Positions 42,604 through 54,482 of a stretch of DNA of 64,000 bases are shown here, in pieces (positions within the stretch are counted from its first letter, which is position 1; every line of letters begins with the position of its first letter). Position numbers and translations under genes: made by a program. The stretch comes from Miscanthus floridulus (lineage: Eukaryota > Streptophyta > Magnoliopsida > Poales > Poaceae): positions 114,030,107 to 114,094,106 of the forward strand of contig NC_089588.1 in NCBI RefSeq assembly GCF_019320115.1, written 5' to 3'. Under the pieces are notes generated by a model that made no database searches, was not told the DNA's origin, and saw only the letters and a program-made list of their open reading frames with translations.

Positions 42604-45368
42604 TGTAGCACCCGATTTTAAGAACAAAACCAGATACGCACCATATGTGAGCCTAGGAAGTCAAATCTCACATATAGCTACAAATAAGGGTAATATCAAT
42701 AGACAATGCTCAATATATAACATACTTAGTATAAAGAATATAACCTTAGATAGCAAACAGCGGAAAGACAACCCGATCTTTGGGTGAAGACACCAATTTC
42801 ATAGGAACAACTCACTGGTTGATCATAAGCCTAATTCCTTTAAACTCTAGCCATATGGTACCCATTCGGGATTTTTATCCAAATAATTAAAAAAATAAAG
42901 CAAGCGTAAGTACATGTCGTACTCAACAAATATAACATGGGGTTCATGAGGCTCAAAAGGCTGACACTGGTTAACTACGATTAGCTTTTAATGAGTCATG
43001 ATTTTAGCAATAGGGTGGCAACAAGTTTATCCACAAGCCCACATAAACACATGATCAAGTAAATATGAATAATGAATAGCATAAATAGTAATCATTAGTG
43101 AGCATCTTTGTCATTAGTGTTCATCATCTATTCCGTAAATGTTCCAATGCCACTCGTGACCATGAGCATGGCTGATATACCAGTTTTACACTCTTCAGAG
43201 GTTGTACACTTTCACTATGAGTCGTGATTTACCCTTTCGCCCGAGGTCGCGAGCCTCTTAACCCACTACCAAGGAAGGTCGGCAGGGTTCACTATGAAGC
43301 CTTTCAAAGGTTCGTCTAACAAGTTAGGGCCATTAGATTCACTCGGCAAACAAATTTAGAGCCCCCCTTCCTGATGGCATAATGACACGCAACCTATACT
43401 CAAGGGGACAGAAGTCGCACTATACCTAATTCATCAAGTCATTCTTACGCCAATAAAGGTAACCACCAACAAGCTAGAAAAGGTTCTCATACTGAGCTAA
43501 AGCCATGTAGCCCTCACAGCTGTACTATAAGTCCCGGATGATCACTTATAGATAAGTCCTTAGGGAGAGGAATCTAGAACACCATAAAAACAGCCCAATG
43601 CTCTATCCCCCTTGTTCTATGTTGCTAAAAATCATCTTTTAAACGTTTATTGCATATACCATTAATCAAGTTACAAGAGCATGGCTTTAGTTGAGCACTA
43701 GCAAAGCTACCCAATGCAATAACCCAAGGGTATCAAGGTACAAATACAAAAGACTAGGATATCATTAGTGGTAGTCAAGGTAGACACATGCAACATGAAT
43801 TAAATGATTAAAGGTGTATAGGACAGTAAGGAAGATCCCATACTATACTTGCCTTAAAACGCTGATCCTTCTTCAAGTCGAAAACTTCAAAGAAACTCCT
43901 TCTTGATCAACACATAAAGCTCACCGATTGGACAAGATCATAAAGCACCACACAAGCATCCATGCAATCATACATGAAGCAAACAATAGAAATAAATTAG
44001 AATAATACACCAAACATATGAAACAGCAAGTAGAAAGGTTTTTAAAGATGTTCTACACGTTGCTACGAACACACAGACGTGAAAAGCACGCTAATCGGAG
44101 CTACAGTTAGAAAGATACATCTATAGATAGATTTGTTTCGAAAAGAAACTATAAGCTTTATTTATTTTAGCTATATAAAACATGTATAAGATACTTTAGA
44201 GAAATACCTTAATTGAGTTAAATCAAATTATACTTGATTTAGAAAAACAAGGTAAAACTAATCATATAATTGACCAAGGTGAAAAGCCTAAGTTACTTTT
44301 AATTAGAAAAATCCAATTGCATAATCATTATTCAAGTTAGGTGTTAAACCACAAAATTCTAGAGCTCTTGACATGGAAAACATTGATACTAATGCATAGA
44401 TTATGTCATTACGAATCTAACACAACTTGAACAGGTCAAATCGGAGTTAAAACAGAGATTTTATGGCCTACCGAAGGTAATGGCAATTTTGTAAATAAAC
44501 AGAACTCAATTTTGATTTAAAATAAATAAAATCAAATTTTGAATTCGGGCTAGGGACTGCGGGCGGAATATTCTAGAAACCAAGGTTCTCTTTAGCAAAA
44601 GTACAGGGACGGCGGGTTCTATTTGGCTAAACTAGAGGGTCTCTTTTGCATAAATTCCAGCCAGATGGGTACAGGCTAACTCGGGCCGTTGGATTAAATC
44701 TGAATGGCCTAGATTAAAAAGGTGGGGAGAGACAGATGTCGATGGCCGGAACAGTGCTAGGTGCGGTGGCGCCATGGCTGGGGAGCTCGGCTCCTCATCG
44801 GAACGGTGATTTTAGCCTTGGATTTCAACGGGAAAAGCATGGGGATGCGCAGCGCGGCGTCGCGAACTTAGCCATGAGGTTCGTAGGGGTTGACGGTGGC
44901 CGGACAGTGCGGCGCACGTGGCAGAGTGGAGCAATGGTGGTGGCGCTATGATGGCGAGAGCGCATGCACGGGAGAGAGCGAGGGAAAGGATGGGATAGGG
45001 TCTAGCGGCTTCCTTACCTCGACGCGAAACTCGGGCGATGGTTCTCGTTGGCGTGGGCTCGCCAGCGAGGGAGATCGACGGTGGCGTTGCGAGCTCATGA
45101 TGGCGGCTATGGCGACTGCGCGACTAGGGCTAGGGTGGCGGTAGCAGCTACTCCTAGGACTCGAGATGGAGGCGGTGGACACGGCGCTCGGCTTTTATGG
45201 GGGCAGAGAGACGTGGAGTGCACGACAAGGCGGACAGCATCACGGCGGTGGATTCTCAGCGGCGATGGTGGAGTCCACGTCGGGCACGAGCGGGAGGTAG
45301 GTGACGACATTGACCCATGGGTCCCGAGCATCAGTGAGTGAGAGAACAGGGCCGGCTGTCAACGATAG
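42604..45368 (-). mobile_element. Long LTR with primer-binding site, truncated on its right
   Basis: On the minus strand the LTR ends CGGGTGCTACA at 42604. Three bases later comes TGGTATTAGAGC (42600-42589), a near match to the initiator-tRNA-Met primer site. This makes it a 5' LTR of a minus-strand element. It extends right for about 2.76 kb and is cut off where a SIRE-type LTR begins at 45369. Shared blocks link it to the fragment at 35225-35787 and, in kind, to the insert at 22549-25571. Its GC-rich part (44740-45340) has only chance frames. Confidence 0.65.
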
Positions 45369-46508
45369 TCAAAGGCGACCATGATGCCTAAGAGGAGGGG
45401 TGAATTAGACAACTTAAAATTCAACTTCTAAACTATGGCCTCTTTTTCTATCCTTAGCAAAACATATGCAAAAGATAAACTATCTAAATGTGCAACTATG
45501 GTTTTGCTAGTGTGTTGCTATCTCTACCACAAAAAGAAGTAATTCAAACACTGTAAATGTGAAAGCTAAAGAGCAAGGTAGAGATACACAAACTCCTGTC
45601 GATGACTTCGGTATTTTTACCGAGGTATCGAGAAGCGCACAAGCTTCCCCCTAGTCCTCGTTGGAGCCCCTCGTAAGGAATCCCTCGCAAGGGCAAAGCT
45701 CCTAGTCAGATAACTTCGTGGATAGCCTTGGGCCTTCCCCACGCACAAGTGGGTCTCCGACGTGCCTTCTGGCAGGCCACTCCCGGGTGCTCTCCGCCAT
45801 CTCCACTATCAAGATTCTGGTCGAAATGTCGCGGGCCTTGTTCCCTCCGGTACACGGTGGCGGCCACACCACAAACACTGTTGGTGTGATCTCGCAATAC
45901 TACAAGCCCCTCCAATGTACAACAATGGTGCGCGCAAGCACTGAGTGGTAAGATGTATGCAAACCTCACTAAACACTAGGCCTAAACCTAGAGCAAGCAC
46001 ATAAGTGGTGGTCAACTCAACCTAAGCACTTCGCAAAGTACCTACGCTAATCACCTAATGAAACACTAAGCACTATGCAAATGGAGATCACTAAAATGGT
46101 GTACTAGCACCCTTGATATGTTTCCTCAGCCACACTACTATCAAATGGCTGGTTGGGGGGTCTATTTATAAGCCCCACTGAGAAAGTAGCCAGTGGGGAT
46201 GAAATTCCGCTTTTCTGCTACTAACTGGATGCTCAGGTCGCCCTAATCGGACACGTCCGGTCGTCCCGACCATTAGAGCCATGATCAACTGATCAGACGC
46301 TGCCAGCGTCCAGTTACATGCCATCGGACATGTCCGGTCGCAATTTTGCCGCTCTTAAACCTTTCTGTACTCGATTGGATGCTGTAGTCCTACGTCCGAA
46401 TGATTTACTGCCAGCGTCCGGTCAATACTGAACGTCTTGCCAAGATGATGAACAGTGCCATTGCTGCGTCCGGTCACTTTACTGTTCAGCTTTCGGTCGC
46501 TGCTTTTT
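45369..46508 (-). mobile_element. Left (3') LTR of the outer SIRE-type Copia, joined directly to gag
   Basis: Homologous over its length to the LTR at 48588-49472 and 62067-62381. It shares GATGCCTAAGAGG, GGCCTCTTTTTCTATCC, ACCGAGGTATCGAGAAG, CCACACCACAAACAC and TCTATTTATAAGCC, and the same GCGTCCGGTC motif array (about 46240-46500). Its left edge is slightly altered (TCAAAGG for TGAAAG). It runs straight into gag at about 46509, so the rest of the internal region, all of pol, and one LTR edge have been deleted. Confidence 0.75.
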
Positions 46509-48510
46509 AACAAGTATGGTGTGGAGTCCTTCTTATCCACCTTGTTGGTGTAGGTGTTGGAGAGCTTGCTTGTTTGCTTTTTCTCTTTCTTCTTCTCCCC
46601 TCCCTCATTCTTCACCTTGCACTTATAGGACTTGTGGCCTTCCTTGTGGCATACGTAGCAAACCACAGTTTGTCCTTCATCAAGCTTCTTCACTCCCTTG
46701 ACGATGTTATCTTGATGAAGTTGGGCTTGCTCCTTCTTGCCTTTCACTTGAGTCAAGTCCTTGGTGAGGCGAGCCACTTCTTGCTTGAGTTGCTCATTCT
46801 CCTTTGCAACCTCTTGTGTGCATGTATCTACAACAACTTTCTCAACACAAACTTGGTTGCACAAGGGTGAGTCTAAACATAAATCATTGCAAGAAGTAGA
46901 GGCATCTTTTTTAGGTTTGTCAAAGATAGAACTTTTCTTTTTAGATGCCTTGGTGGGGGTTGCACCAATGGCTTCAAGATTAGCAACTTTATTAGTTAGC
47001 TCATCACAATGTTTGCACATGGTTTCCATTTTAGCAAGCAAACTTTTATAAGCATCTTATGAGCTAGCTAACTTTTCTTCTAACTTTTCATTTTTCTTTA
47101 CAAGTTGCTAATCATTGATTGTGCAAGTATTTGTTGTTGCACTAGCCTCAAGTTGCTCAATTTTAGTAGATAGTTCAATATTGAGATTAGCAAATGTCTC
47201 ATATTGTTCAAGCAAAATTTTATATGATTCTTGTGAACTATCTAGCTTTTCTTTTAATTTTTTTAGCTTCTTTTGTTGACTAGTGCAAAGTTTAGCATAA
47301 TTAAGATTTTATTGCACAATTTCACCATAAGGGGGCATTTTATCATCACTATCACTCTCACTTGAGGATGAGCTTTTGTTACCTCGTGCCACAAGGCACA
47401 AACGAGAAGATCTTGATGATGAGTGTTTGCACCCTCGCCTCTTGTGATGGTCTTCTTCTTCACTTGAAGAATCATCCCATGACCTTATTGATGTGAGGGT
47501 TTGGTTCTTGCACACCTTCTTTGTCTTGGGTGTGGGCTTGTTTGGACAAACTTTCATAAAGTGCCCCAACTCGCCGCATCCATAGCATCCTCTCTTTCTT
47601 TGCTCATTTCTTTGATTGGTGAAAATGATATCTTGAATTTGGATGGGCACACCCTTGACATTGAGCCTTTGGATCATCTTCTCCACCTTGTTGATGAGTT
47701 TGATTGATTCTTCATAAGGTCGGAGGTGGAGGAGGAAGATTGATCATCATCACTTGAATCTTCATCATCATCATCGTCGTCCTCATCTTCTTCTCCATCT
47801 TCACTTGAGGAGCTTGAGCTTGAGCTTGTCTCAACTTGCTTGCCCCTCATCTTTTTTTTGCTACATGCAGGAGCTTTGCCTTTGCTTTATGAAGAGGCTT
47901 CTTCTTGACCCATCTTACATGACATTTTAAATGCCACTATCTTGCCAATGACTACTGCAGGGGTCATGGTGCTCAAGTCCTCCATGTTGTAAAGGATGGT
48001 GATGATGCTTGCATATTCCTTTTGTGGTAGCACGGAGATGATCTTCCTCATGATGTCCGCATCATCTAGCTTTGTTAATCCTATTGAATGGAGCTCATTG
48101 ATAATTAGATTTAAACAAGAATACAAATCACGAACAAGCTCATCATCATTCATTGTAAATGAATCATAATTTTGTTTAGCTAGATAATGTTTTTGCTCAT
48201 GAACATTAGATGTGCCATCATGGAGCTCTGGAAGTTTTAACCAAATTTCATGTGCCATATTTAAAGTGAACACTTGGTTAAACACATCCATGCTAAATGA
48301 TTCAAACAAGCAATTTTTAGCTCTAGCATTGAAATGAATTCCCTTTTCTTCACTCTTCGTGGGTTTATTGGGATTCTTAATGGGTTTCATCCTATCACGA
48401 GTGACTCTCCAAACACCCAAATCAACCACCTCAAGGTGGCAAGCCATTCGAGCTTTATAATAGGGGAAGTTAGTGCCGTCAAAGTGCGGAGGCCTAGAGG
48501 TAACCATCAC
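46509..48510 (-). pseudogene. gag remnant of the outer SIRE-type Copia
   Basis: Reads on the minus strand from ATG 48510. The segment 48510-47887 (207 codons) is a UBN2-type gag domain opening RPPHFDGTNFPYYKARM. After a frame change, an acidic Ser/Asp-rich stretch and a zinc knuckle CYGCGELGHFMKVCP follow at about 47590-47540. A Lys/Glu-rich probable coiled coil comes next (47041-46700) and a second knuckle CYVCHKEGHKSYKC at about 46650-46610. The frame then runs into LTR sequence. Frames change at least twice and no pol follows, so this is a deletion derivative. The LTR and primer site (48588 and GGCTCTGATATCA at 48573-48585) lie just upstream. Confidence 0.75.
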
Positions 48511-48587
48511 AACCGCTGTAAATAGGGTCGGCTCAACGGCGGTTAAGCCAAAGGTCTAAATTGAGCCAACCTGGCTCTGATATCAAT

Positions 48588-49472
48588 TGAAAGTGGACCG
48601 TGATGCCTAAGAGGGGGGTGAATTAGGCAACTTAAAATTCAACTTCTAAACTATGGCCTCTTTTTCTATCCTGAGCAAAACCTATGCAAAAGATAAACTA
48701 TCTAAATATGCAACTACGGTTTTGCTAGTGTATTGCTATCTCTACCACAAAAACAAGTAATTCAAACAATGTGAATGTGAAAGCTAAAGAGCAAGGTAGA
48801 GATACGCAAACTCCCGTCGATGACTCTAGTATTTTTACCGAGGTATCGAGAAGCGTGCAAGCTTCCCCCTAGTTCTCATTGGAGCCCCTCGCAAGGAATC
48901 CCTCACAAGGGCCAAGCTCCCGGTCGGGTAACTCCGTGGATAGCCTCGGGCCTTCCCCACGCGCAAGTGGGTCTCCGACGTGCCTTTCGGCAAGCCTCTC
49001 CCGGATGCTCCCCACCGTCTTCACTATCAAGCTTCTAGCCGAAATGCCGTGGGCCTTGTTCGCTCTGGAACACGGTGGCGGCCACACCACAAACACGGTT
49101 GGTGTGATCTCGCAATACTACAAGCCCCTCCGATGTACAACAATGGTGCGTGCAAGCACCGAGTGGTAAGAGGTATGCAAACCTCACTAAACACTAGGCC
49201 TAAACCTAGAGCAAGCGCATAAGCGGTGGTCTAATCAACCTAAGCACTTCGCAAAGCACCTACGCTAATCACCTAATGAAACACTAAGAACTATGCAAGT
49301 GGAGAACACTAAAATGGTGTACTAGCACCCTTGATATGTTTCCTCATCTCCACTACTGTCAAATGGATGGTTGGAGGTCTATTTATAAGCCTCACTGAGA
49401 AAGTAGCCATTGGGGATGAAATCCCGCTTTTCTGCTACTGACCGGATGCACAGGTCGTCCTGATCGGACGCG
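48588..49472 (-). mobile_element. 5' LTR of the outer Copia, first part (split by the inner Copia)
   Basis: Begins TGAAAGTGGACCG next to the primer-binding site. The minus-strand TATA-like TATAAATAG lies at 49379-49389. The LTR is interrupted at 49472 by the inner Copia and resumes at 62067, with target duplication ACGCG / ATGCG. Compared with the plus-strand LTR at 62494-63954, the two pieces together lack roughly 270 bp of the U3 edge. Confidence 0.8.
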
Positions 49473-51104
49473 TGAAAGGATCTAACAATGCCTAGAGGGG
49501 GGTGAATAGGCGTATCTAAAAATTTAGTGCAAATTCTAAGTTCAAATCTGTCAGCTACTATCGGAAGTCCCGACGTTTGTGTCAAAAGTCCCGACGTTGT
49601 CAGAAGTTCCGACGCAAACGTCAGCAGTTCCGACGCCTACATGAACTACAAAAGCAGTGCCAAATTTAACTTTGTGGATAAATAATCTTACAATCCCACT
49701 TCCTAGTGGTTTGGTGAAGATGTTGGGTCACTGCCTTGACGCCGTAATGCCTCCAAACCGTAGATCGAGTCCAAACCCTAAAATGGAGATTTTGGAGACA
49801 AAGAGACAAACACATATACAAGTAATTTCAAGCAATCACAACAACAACAAGCACGTGGGACACAAGAATTTATCCCGAGGTTCGGCAACCCCACAAAGGA
49901 GCTCCTACATTCTCGTTGTTGAGGTGACCACTAAGGTCGGAGTCTTTTCCACCTCCTTGCCTCTCTCAAATCGACCACAAAGGTCACTTGAGCTTTCCAC
50001 TAAGAAATCGAAGGGTGATACAAACTTCCCAAGGCTCTTCCACAAGATGGAAGCTCTTGGGCAATGCCTAGCCGGCTAGGGGCAAAGCCCCAAGAGTAAT
50101 AGACGCAAAATCAACCGTCTTGATGAAGAAATCAAGTGCTCAAGCTTTCCAAAGTGATGCTCTCACTTAATCCACTCTCCTTTCACTCAAACCCTAAGGG
50201 AATCGAAGATTAGAGTAAATGAGGAAGGAGAGGGGTTCTTTTGTTGCTTAGGAGCTGTTCAGCACGAAGTGAGTCAACTGTGAAATGAGTCAGTAACGGT
50301 TAGAAGTGAAGAGAGGAGTATTTATACTCCAAGTGAAAATCCAACCGTTTAGATCTACGTCGGAAGTCCCAACGCAGATCCCGGGACTTCTGACATTAAC
50401 AGAAAACATTGTTCACAACGGGTCAGAAGTCCACGGGTGAAAGTCAGTGTCGGAACTCTCGACAAACGTCGGGACTTCCAACGGTCGGAACTCCCGACGA
50501 TCGTCGGAACTTCTGACATGCACAGAGAAACAAACAGCCAGCACTGCTGATGCCTGGACTCCCGGCATGGGTCAGGTCAGTGTTGGAACTCCCGGCGAAC
50601 GTCGGGACTTCTGACGGCCAGAACTCCCGGCAAACGTTGGGACTTCTGACGTGCACAGACAGCGAGCAGTCAGAAGCACAGGTGCTGGGACTCCTGGCTT
50701 AGGTTGGGACTTCCGACTGTCGGGAGTTCTGACTTACGTCAGGACTTCCGACACCGAAAGTCACAGAAAATTATTCTATGTGCTCGTGAAGTGCTAGAGT
50801 GACTCTCTTTTGATTTTATTTAAATGCTTCAGCACTCTTTCTTCCTCAGACTAACTAAACTTGCATCCCTCTTTATAGTGCGGTGGATCCTAAACTCAAA
50901 AACAAAATTAAAACCTTTGAAGATCGTTTTGAGTTCGTCTGCCTTTACAACTTCAAGAATTGAGGGATACCATTTCATCTTTATCAACTCTTTGATTCTT
51001 TCATGGGACTAATAGCTGCAACATATCTCATTTAGATCACATTAGTCACTAATTTGGATGTCATCAATACACCAAAACCCACTTAGGGGGCAAATGCACT
51101 TTCA
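49473..51104 (-). repeat. 3' LTR of the inner Copia
   Basis: 1,632 bp, starting TGAAAGGATC and ending GCACTTTCA. On the minus strand a TATAAATA lies at about 50319-50329. Upstream of it, in U3, is an array of GTCGGGACTTCCGAC-type half-palindromes (50360-50765). It is 35 bp longer than the 5' LTR because of one extra motif unit near 50600-50640. Confidence 0.92.
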
Positions 51105-51121
51105 ATCTCTCCCTTTTTGGT
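51105..51121 (-). other. Polypurine tract of the inner Copia
   Basis: On the minus strand AAAAAGGGAGAGAT lies directly before the 3' LTR (TGAAAGTGC). This is the plus-strand primer site for reverse transcription. The sequence just before it (TTGTCATCAATTACC) is shared with the corresponding region of the plus-strand element at 62468-62493. Confidence 0.85.
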
Positions 51122-51701
51122 AATTGATGACAACCAACTTAGGCTTTTATAATAATAAAAGAATTTAAAGCTTTTGAACCCCAAAATTTATGAAGAGCTC
51201 CCCCTTGATGTATGCATGAATTTGAATATCAACTAGAATCACTTATACATGATTTGCATACCTCAAGACAAAAGCTCCCCCTAAATTTTGCAATTCATGG
51301 GGTGCAACAAGTGTGTGTGAACAAATAAGTATTGGTGAAAAGAGATGCAATATGACATGTTATTTCACACAAGAAGTAAAAAGAAGTATGATGGCCAACA
51401 TTCCAAAGTAGAAACTTGAAGGAACACATGGCCATACAAAAAACATTCATCATGACAAGTAGAGATAAGCATAAGCAAATAAGATAGATTAAAACATTAC
51501 TTATCCTACAATCATCCATCACACACATATAAATAGATAGTTGTCCATCACACGGTTGCCACCACACGACATAGTTCATACATGCTAAAGGTTTTAAAGT
51601 TTCAAAACATAAAGACCAACTAACTTATTACAATAAATCAAAGCCTAACACTCCCCCTTTGTCAACAAGTGCCAAAAGGGGTAGGCCATATGAGAAACCA
51701 A
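51122..51701. other. Non-coding tail between the extra ORF and the 3' LTR
   Basis: AT-rich sequence with no open frame of note on the element's strand. It includes the minus-strand stretch that leads into the polypurine tract. Confidence 0.5.
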
Positions 51702-53434
51702 CTACTCATCGTTGAAGTCATCATCTTCGCCTTGGTCACCTAACTCACCATCGTCATCATCTTCATCATCTTCTTCCTCTTGATATTCCTCATCCTCTTC
51801 AGTTGCTTTCCCCTTGCCATGCGGGCGAGAAGAAGCATCATCTTCATACACCGCACAAGCCTCATCATATAAAGCCAACGGATCACGAGGAGGCACAAAT
51901 GGTGGCGGAGGAGAAGAAACAATGTCTGCTTGCTGTTACAACCGATATAGCCTCTCTTGCATGTCGTGCTCGTGCTGAGCACTAGCACAACACTGTCCAA
52001 ACATGTAAGTCTTTAGAAACTTGAACTTGCTAGGCTTCTTTCTGGAGGAGGACGAAGAAAGGGGCTCGTCACTAGATGAGCGAGCAGCAGCAGCAGTGGT
52101 GGCAGCACCACGGCGAGAGCGAGAACCCGAAGGACCTTTCCCTTTAGCTCGGGCTGCCTCAGCTTGTTCTTTGAGTTCTCAAGCAGCAATGATAGAGGTC
52201 TTGTTGGATATCTTGAGGAGCTTATGCTCAGTGTCATAGGGAAACGGATGCCAGATACATGCTCTATGATATGCATGATGTACGGTGCATAGGGAAGATG
52301 CTTTATCGGATCCTCAGTAGCATCATGGATCTTGTTCCAAATGTATCTGTTGATGGAAAATTTCTAGAACTCATCTCCAAATTGCTGAAGCACCTTCTGT
52401 GAATCATCTCGAAGGAAGGTGGAGTCACCGATCTTGGGATACAAGATCTGTCTCAAGATGTTGTTCAGAACATAATAGTATGGCTTCAGAAATGCGGTCT
52501 GTCCATCATCTCTGTGGCCCTCAAGATACATGTGTTGATATTCCTCCAAAGCAAGATCCTCATACTCAGTCAACTCATTGGCATTCCAATCGCTGTGACC
52601 CAAACCTAGAAGGCGAGAGAAATTGACGAAGTCCACCTTATAGTGCTTGCCTTCAGTGGTCCAGTGAATAATGTCCACAGCACCGGTCTGGTCTCTCTCA
52701 TGATGATAAGAAGCATAAAACTAACAAATTAGCTCATTGTTCCAATTTTTCCGAAACTCTAGCAGGTAGGACAGCCCCATTGATTGTATATCCCGAACCA
52801 TCTGCTCTAGCTCGAGTTACTTGTACTTGCCAAGAGAATATGCATCAATGCACTTCATCTGAAGGATTGGTGGCTCCTTCTTCTTCAAAAACTTCCGATA
52901 AAGAATAGAATCATAGAAATCATAATGGAAGGGGTGCCAGAAATGATACTCAAGGCAGAGATCTTTCTCATCCTCTGCATACAGGTTCCTTCCTCTGTTG
53001 TACTGGATGTCCTTGACTCGGTAACGATAATCCACTAGAAGGGGAGGAGTCCATCCACCAGCCAGATTCAGAGCCAAGGTGGGCTCCCTCATGATCGGTG
53101 GCACATCGGTGAATGGAACAAGCTGAAATGTCCTCGGCGGACCTCGAGTCGGGGTGCAAAGCGGTGGAACAGCAAGGGTGCGTCCGGCATGGTCCAGCGC
53201 TTCCTCTTCTTCATCAACCATCGGCTCAGCCCCAACAGGGGCAGGAGCAGGAGGAGGAGCGGCAGCCGATGACCCCTGGGCGCCACAGCCACGGCCATGG
53301 CCACGGGAACCACCAGCACCACCACGCGAGTAAGACGCCTTGGTGCGGCCAGGCGGCTTGGGAACAGCAGCACGATCTTAAGTCTTCTTGGAACGCTTTT
53401 CCCGATGGCGTGAGGGACTGCCACCACCTTCCAT
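51702..53434 (-). pseudogene. Extra ORF downstream of pol in the inner Copia, broken
   Basis: A reading frame of about 577 codons lies between RNase H and the 3' LTR on the element's strand, starting at ATG 53434. It opens with a Gly/Arg/Pro-rich region, then a folded-looking part with blocks LVDYRYRVKDIQYNRGR, CLEYHFWHPFHYDFY and HYKVDFVNFSRLLGL, and ends in a strongly acidic tail of Glu/Asp runs. Stops interrupt it at 53378-53380, 52817-52819, 52721-52723 and 52364-52366 and at two further points, and the frame shifts by one near 52240. SIRE-type elements often carry an ORF in this position, called env-like in some. I see no signal peptide or membrane segment; the central block recalls the plant-transposon-protein type of ORF. 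Function is unknown. Confidence 0.7.
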
Positions 53435-54482
53435 GACTGTGAAGAACACCAAGTGGAACTGAGAAACAATACAAGGAAACACGAACGAGCATCGAGAAGT
53501 GAAGAAACAGGAATGGAGTGGTCACCATAGGGTCGGTAGTCCCGACAAAAGTCAGGACTTTCGACTGCCGGGAGTTCCGGCGTACGTCGGGACTTCCGAC
53601 GGTCGAAACTCCCGATGGTCACCGGGACTTCCGGTGCACACGGTGACCATCCCATTCATGGGGCTTCAAATCACGACACACATCCAAACAAGGGAGATAG
53701 AGGAGTAGAGAGGAAGAAAGAATAGAGGCAAAACAAAAGGTACATTGGATTTAGGGTTAGAACACCATGGTAGTACCTTGAAATGAGAACGGAAGAGATG
53801 AAGAGAAACGAATCGCAGTCGACGACGAACAAATCCACAGGCACAATCTCCACCACCAATTGGTTCTCCACCACACCAATCACAAGATCACCACGATCCA
53901 AAGAAGAACGAGGGCACGGGCGGTGGAAGGGGGTAGGGCGGTCAGCACTACCGGCAAGGCCTCTGGCGGCGCAAGAATGGGGAATGGAGGTAGGGCGGCG
54001 GTGGGGGGAGGGAATGAAGGGGCGGTGTAAGGAGGAGCCAAGGTGGCACGAGGAAGAGCAGGGGCGGCGCTGGGAGACGGGAGGAAAAGAACTGCAGTAA
54101 AAAATATGATGGGGCCGATTATAAAGGAGTCGGGTAACGGATGCGGCGCAGTCAGATCTGCATCGGAACTCCCGGCATACGCTAGGACTTCCGACGGTCG
54201 GGAGTTCCGGCACGAGCCGGGACTTCCAGCTGTCGGGACTTCCGATGAATGTCGGGACTTCCGACGTAGGGAAATAGAAAAACACCTTAACCTGCACTCA
54301 CTCTACCATGTGGGGCAAAAATATGATGGACACTAATATTTTCACAGGTGACTAGATTTCATTCATCCAATACAAAACAATAGTCACTCATGAAAATTAC
54401 AAAATAGATTTTGAAAGTGGCACACGAAGTTTTCACAATTCTTTTCTCCTCACTAGATCAAACAAAATGTGTGTGCAAGGGA
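53435..54482. other. Spacer between pol and the extra ORF, with LTR-type motif clusters
   Basis: About 1 kb with two clusters of the CGGGACTTCCGAC / GTCGGGAGTTCCGGC motif (53528-53640 and 54165-54270), the same motif that fills U3 of this element's LTRs. A GC-rich part at 53900-54060 has only chance frames. Nothing here continues pol. Confidence 0.65.

Noticed and set aside
45700..46015. Frames shared among 45706-46015, 48820-49222 and 63324-63769 as a conserved gene family
   Set aside because: They are the same part of three LTR copies; the open frames come from shared LTR sequence.
49560..50770. CRISPR-like array of short repeats
   Set aside because: The repeats are imperfect half-palindromes of uneven spacing inside an LTR of a plant retrotransposon.
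53671..54297. 208-codon minus-strand frame as a second extra ORF
   Set aside because: It starts in the motif cluster, has Ser/Pro-rich low-complexity sequence and is not in frame with pol or the extra ORF.
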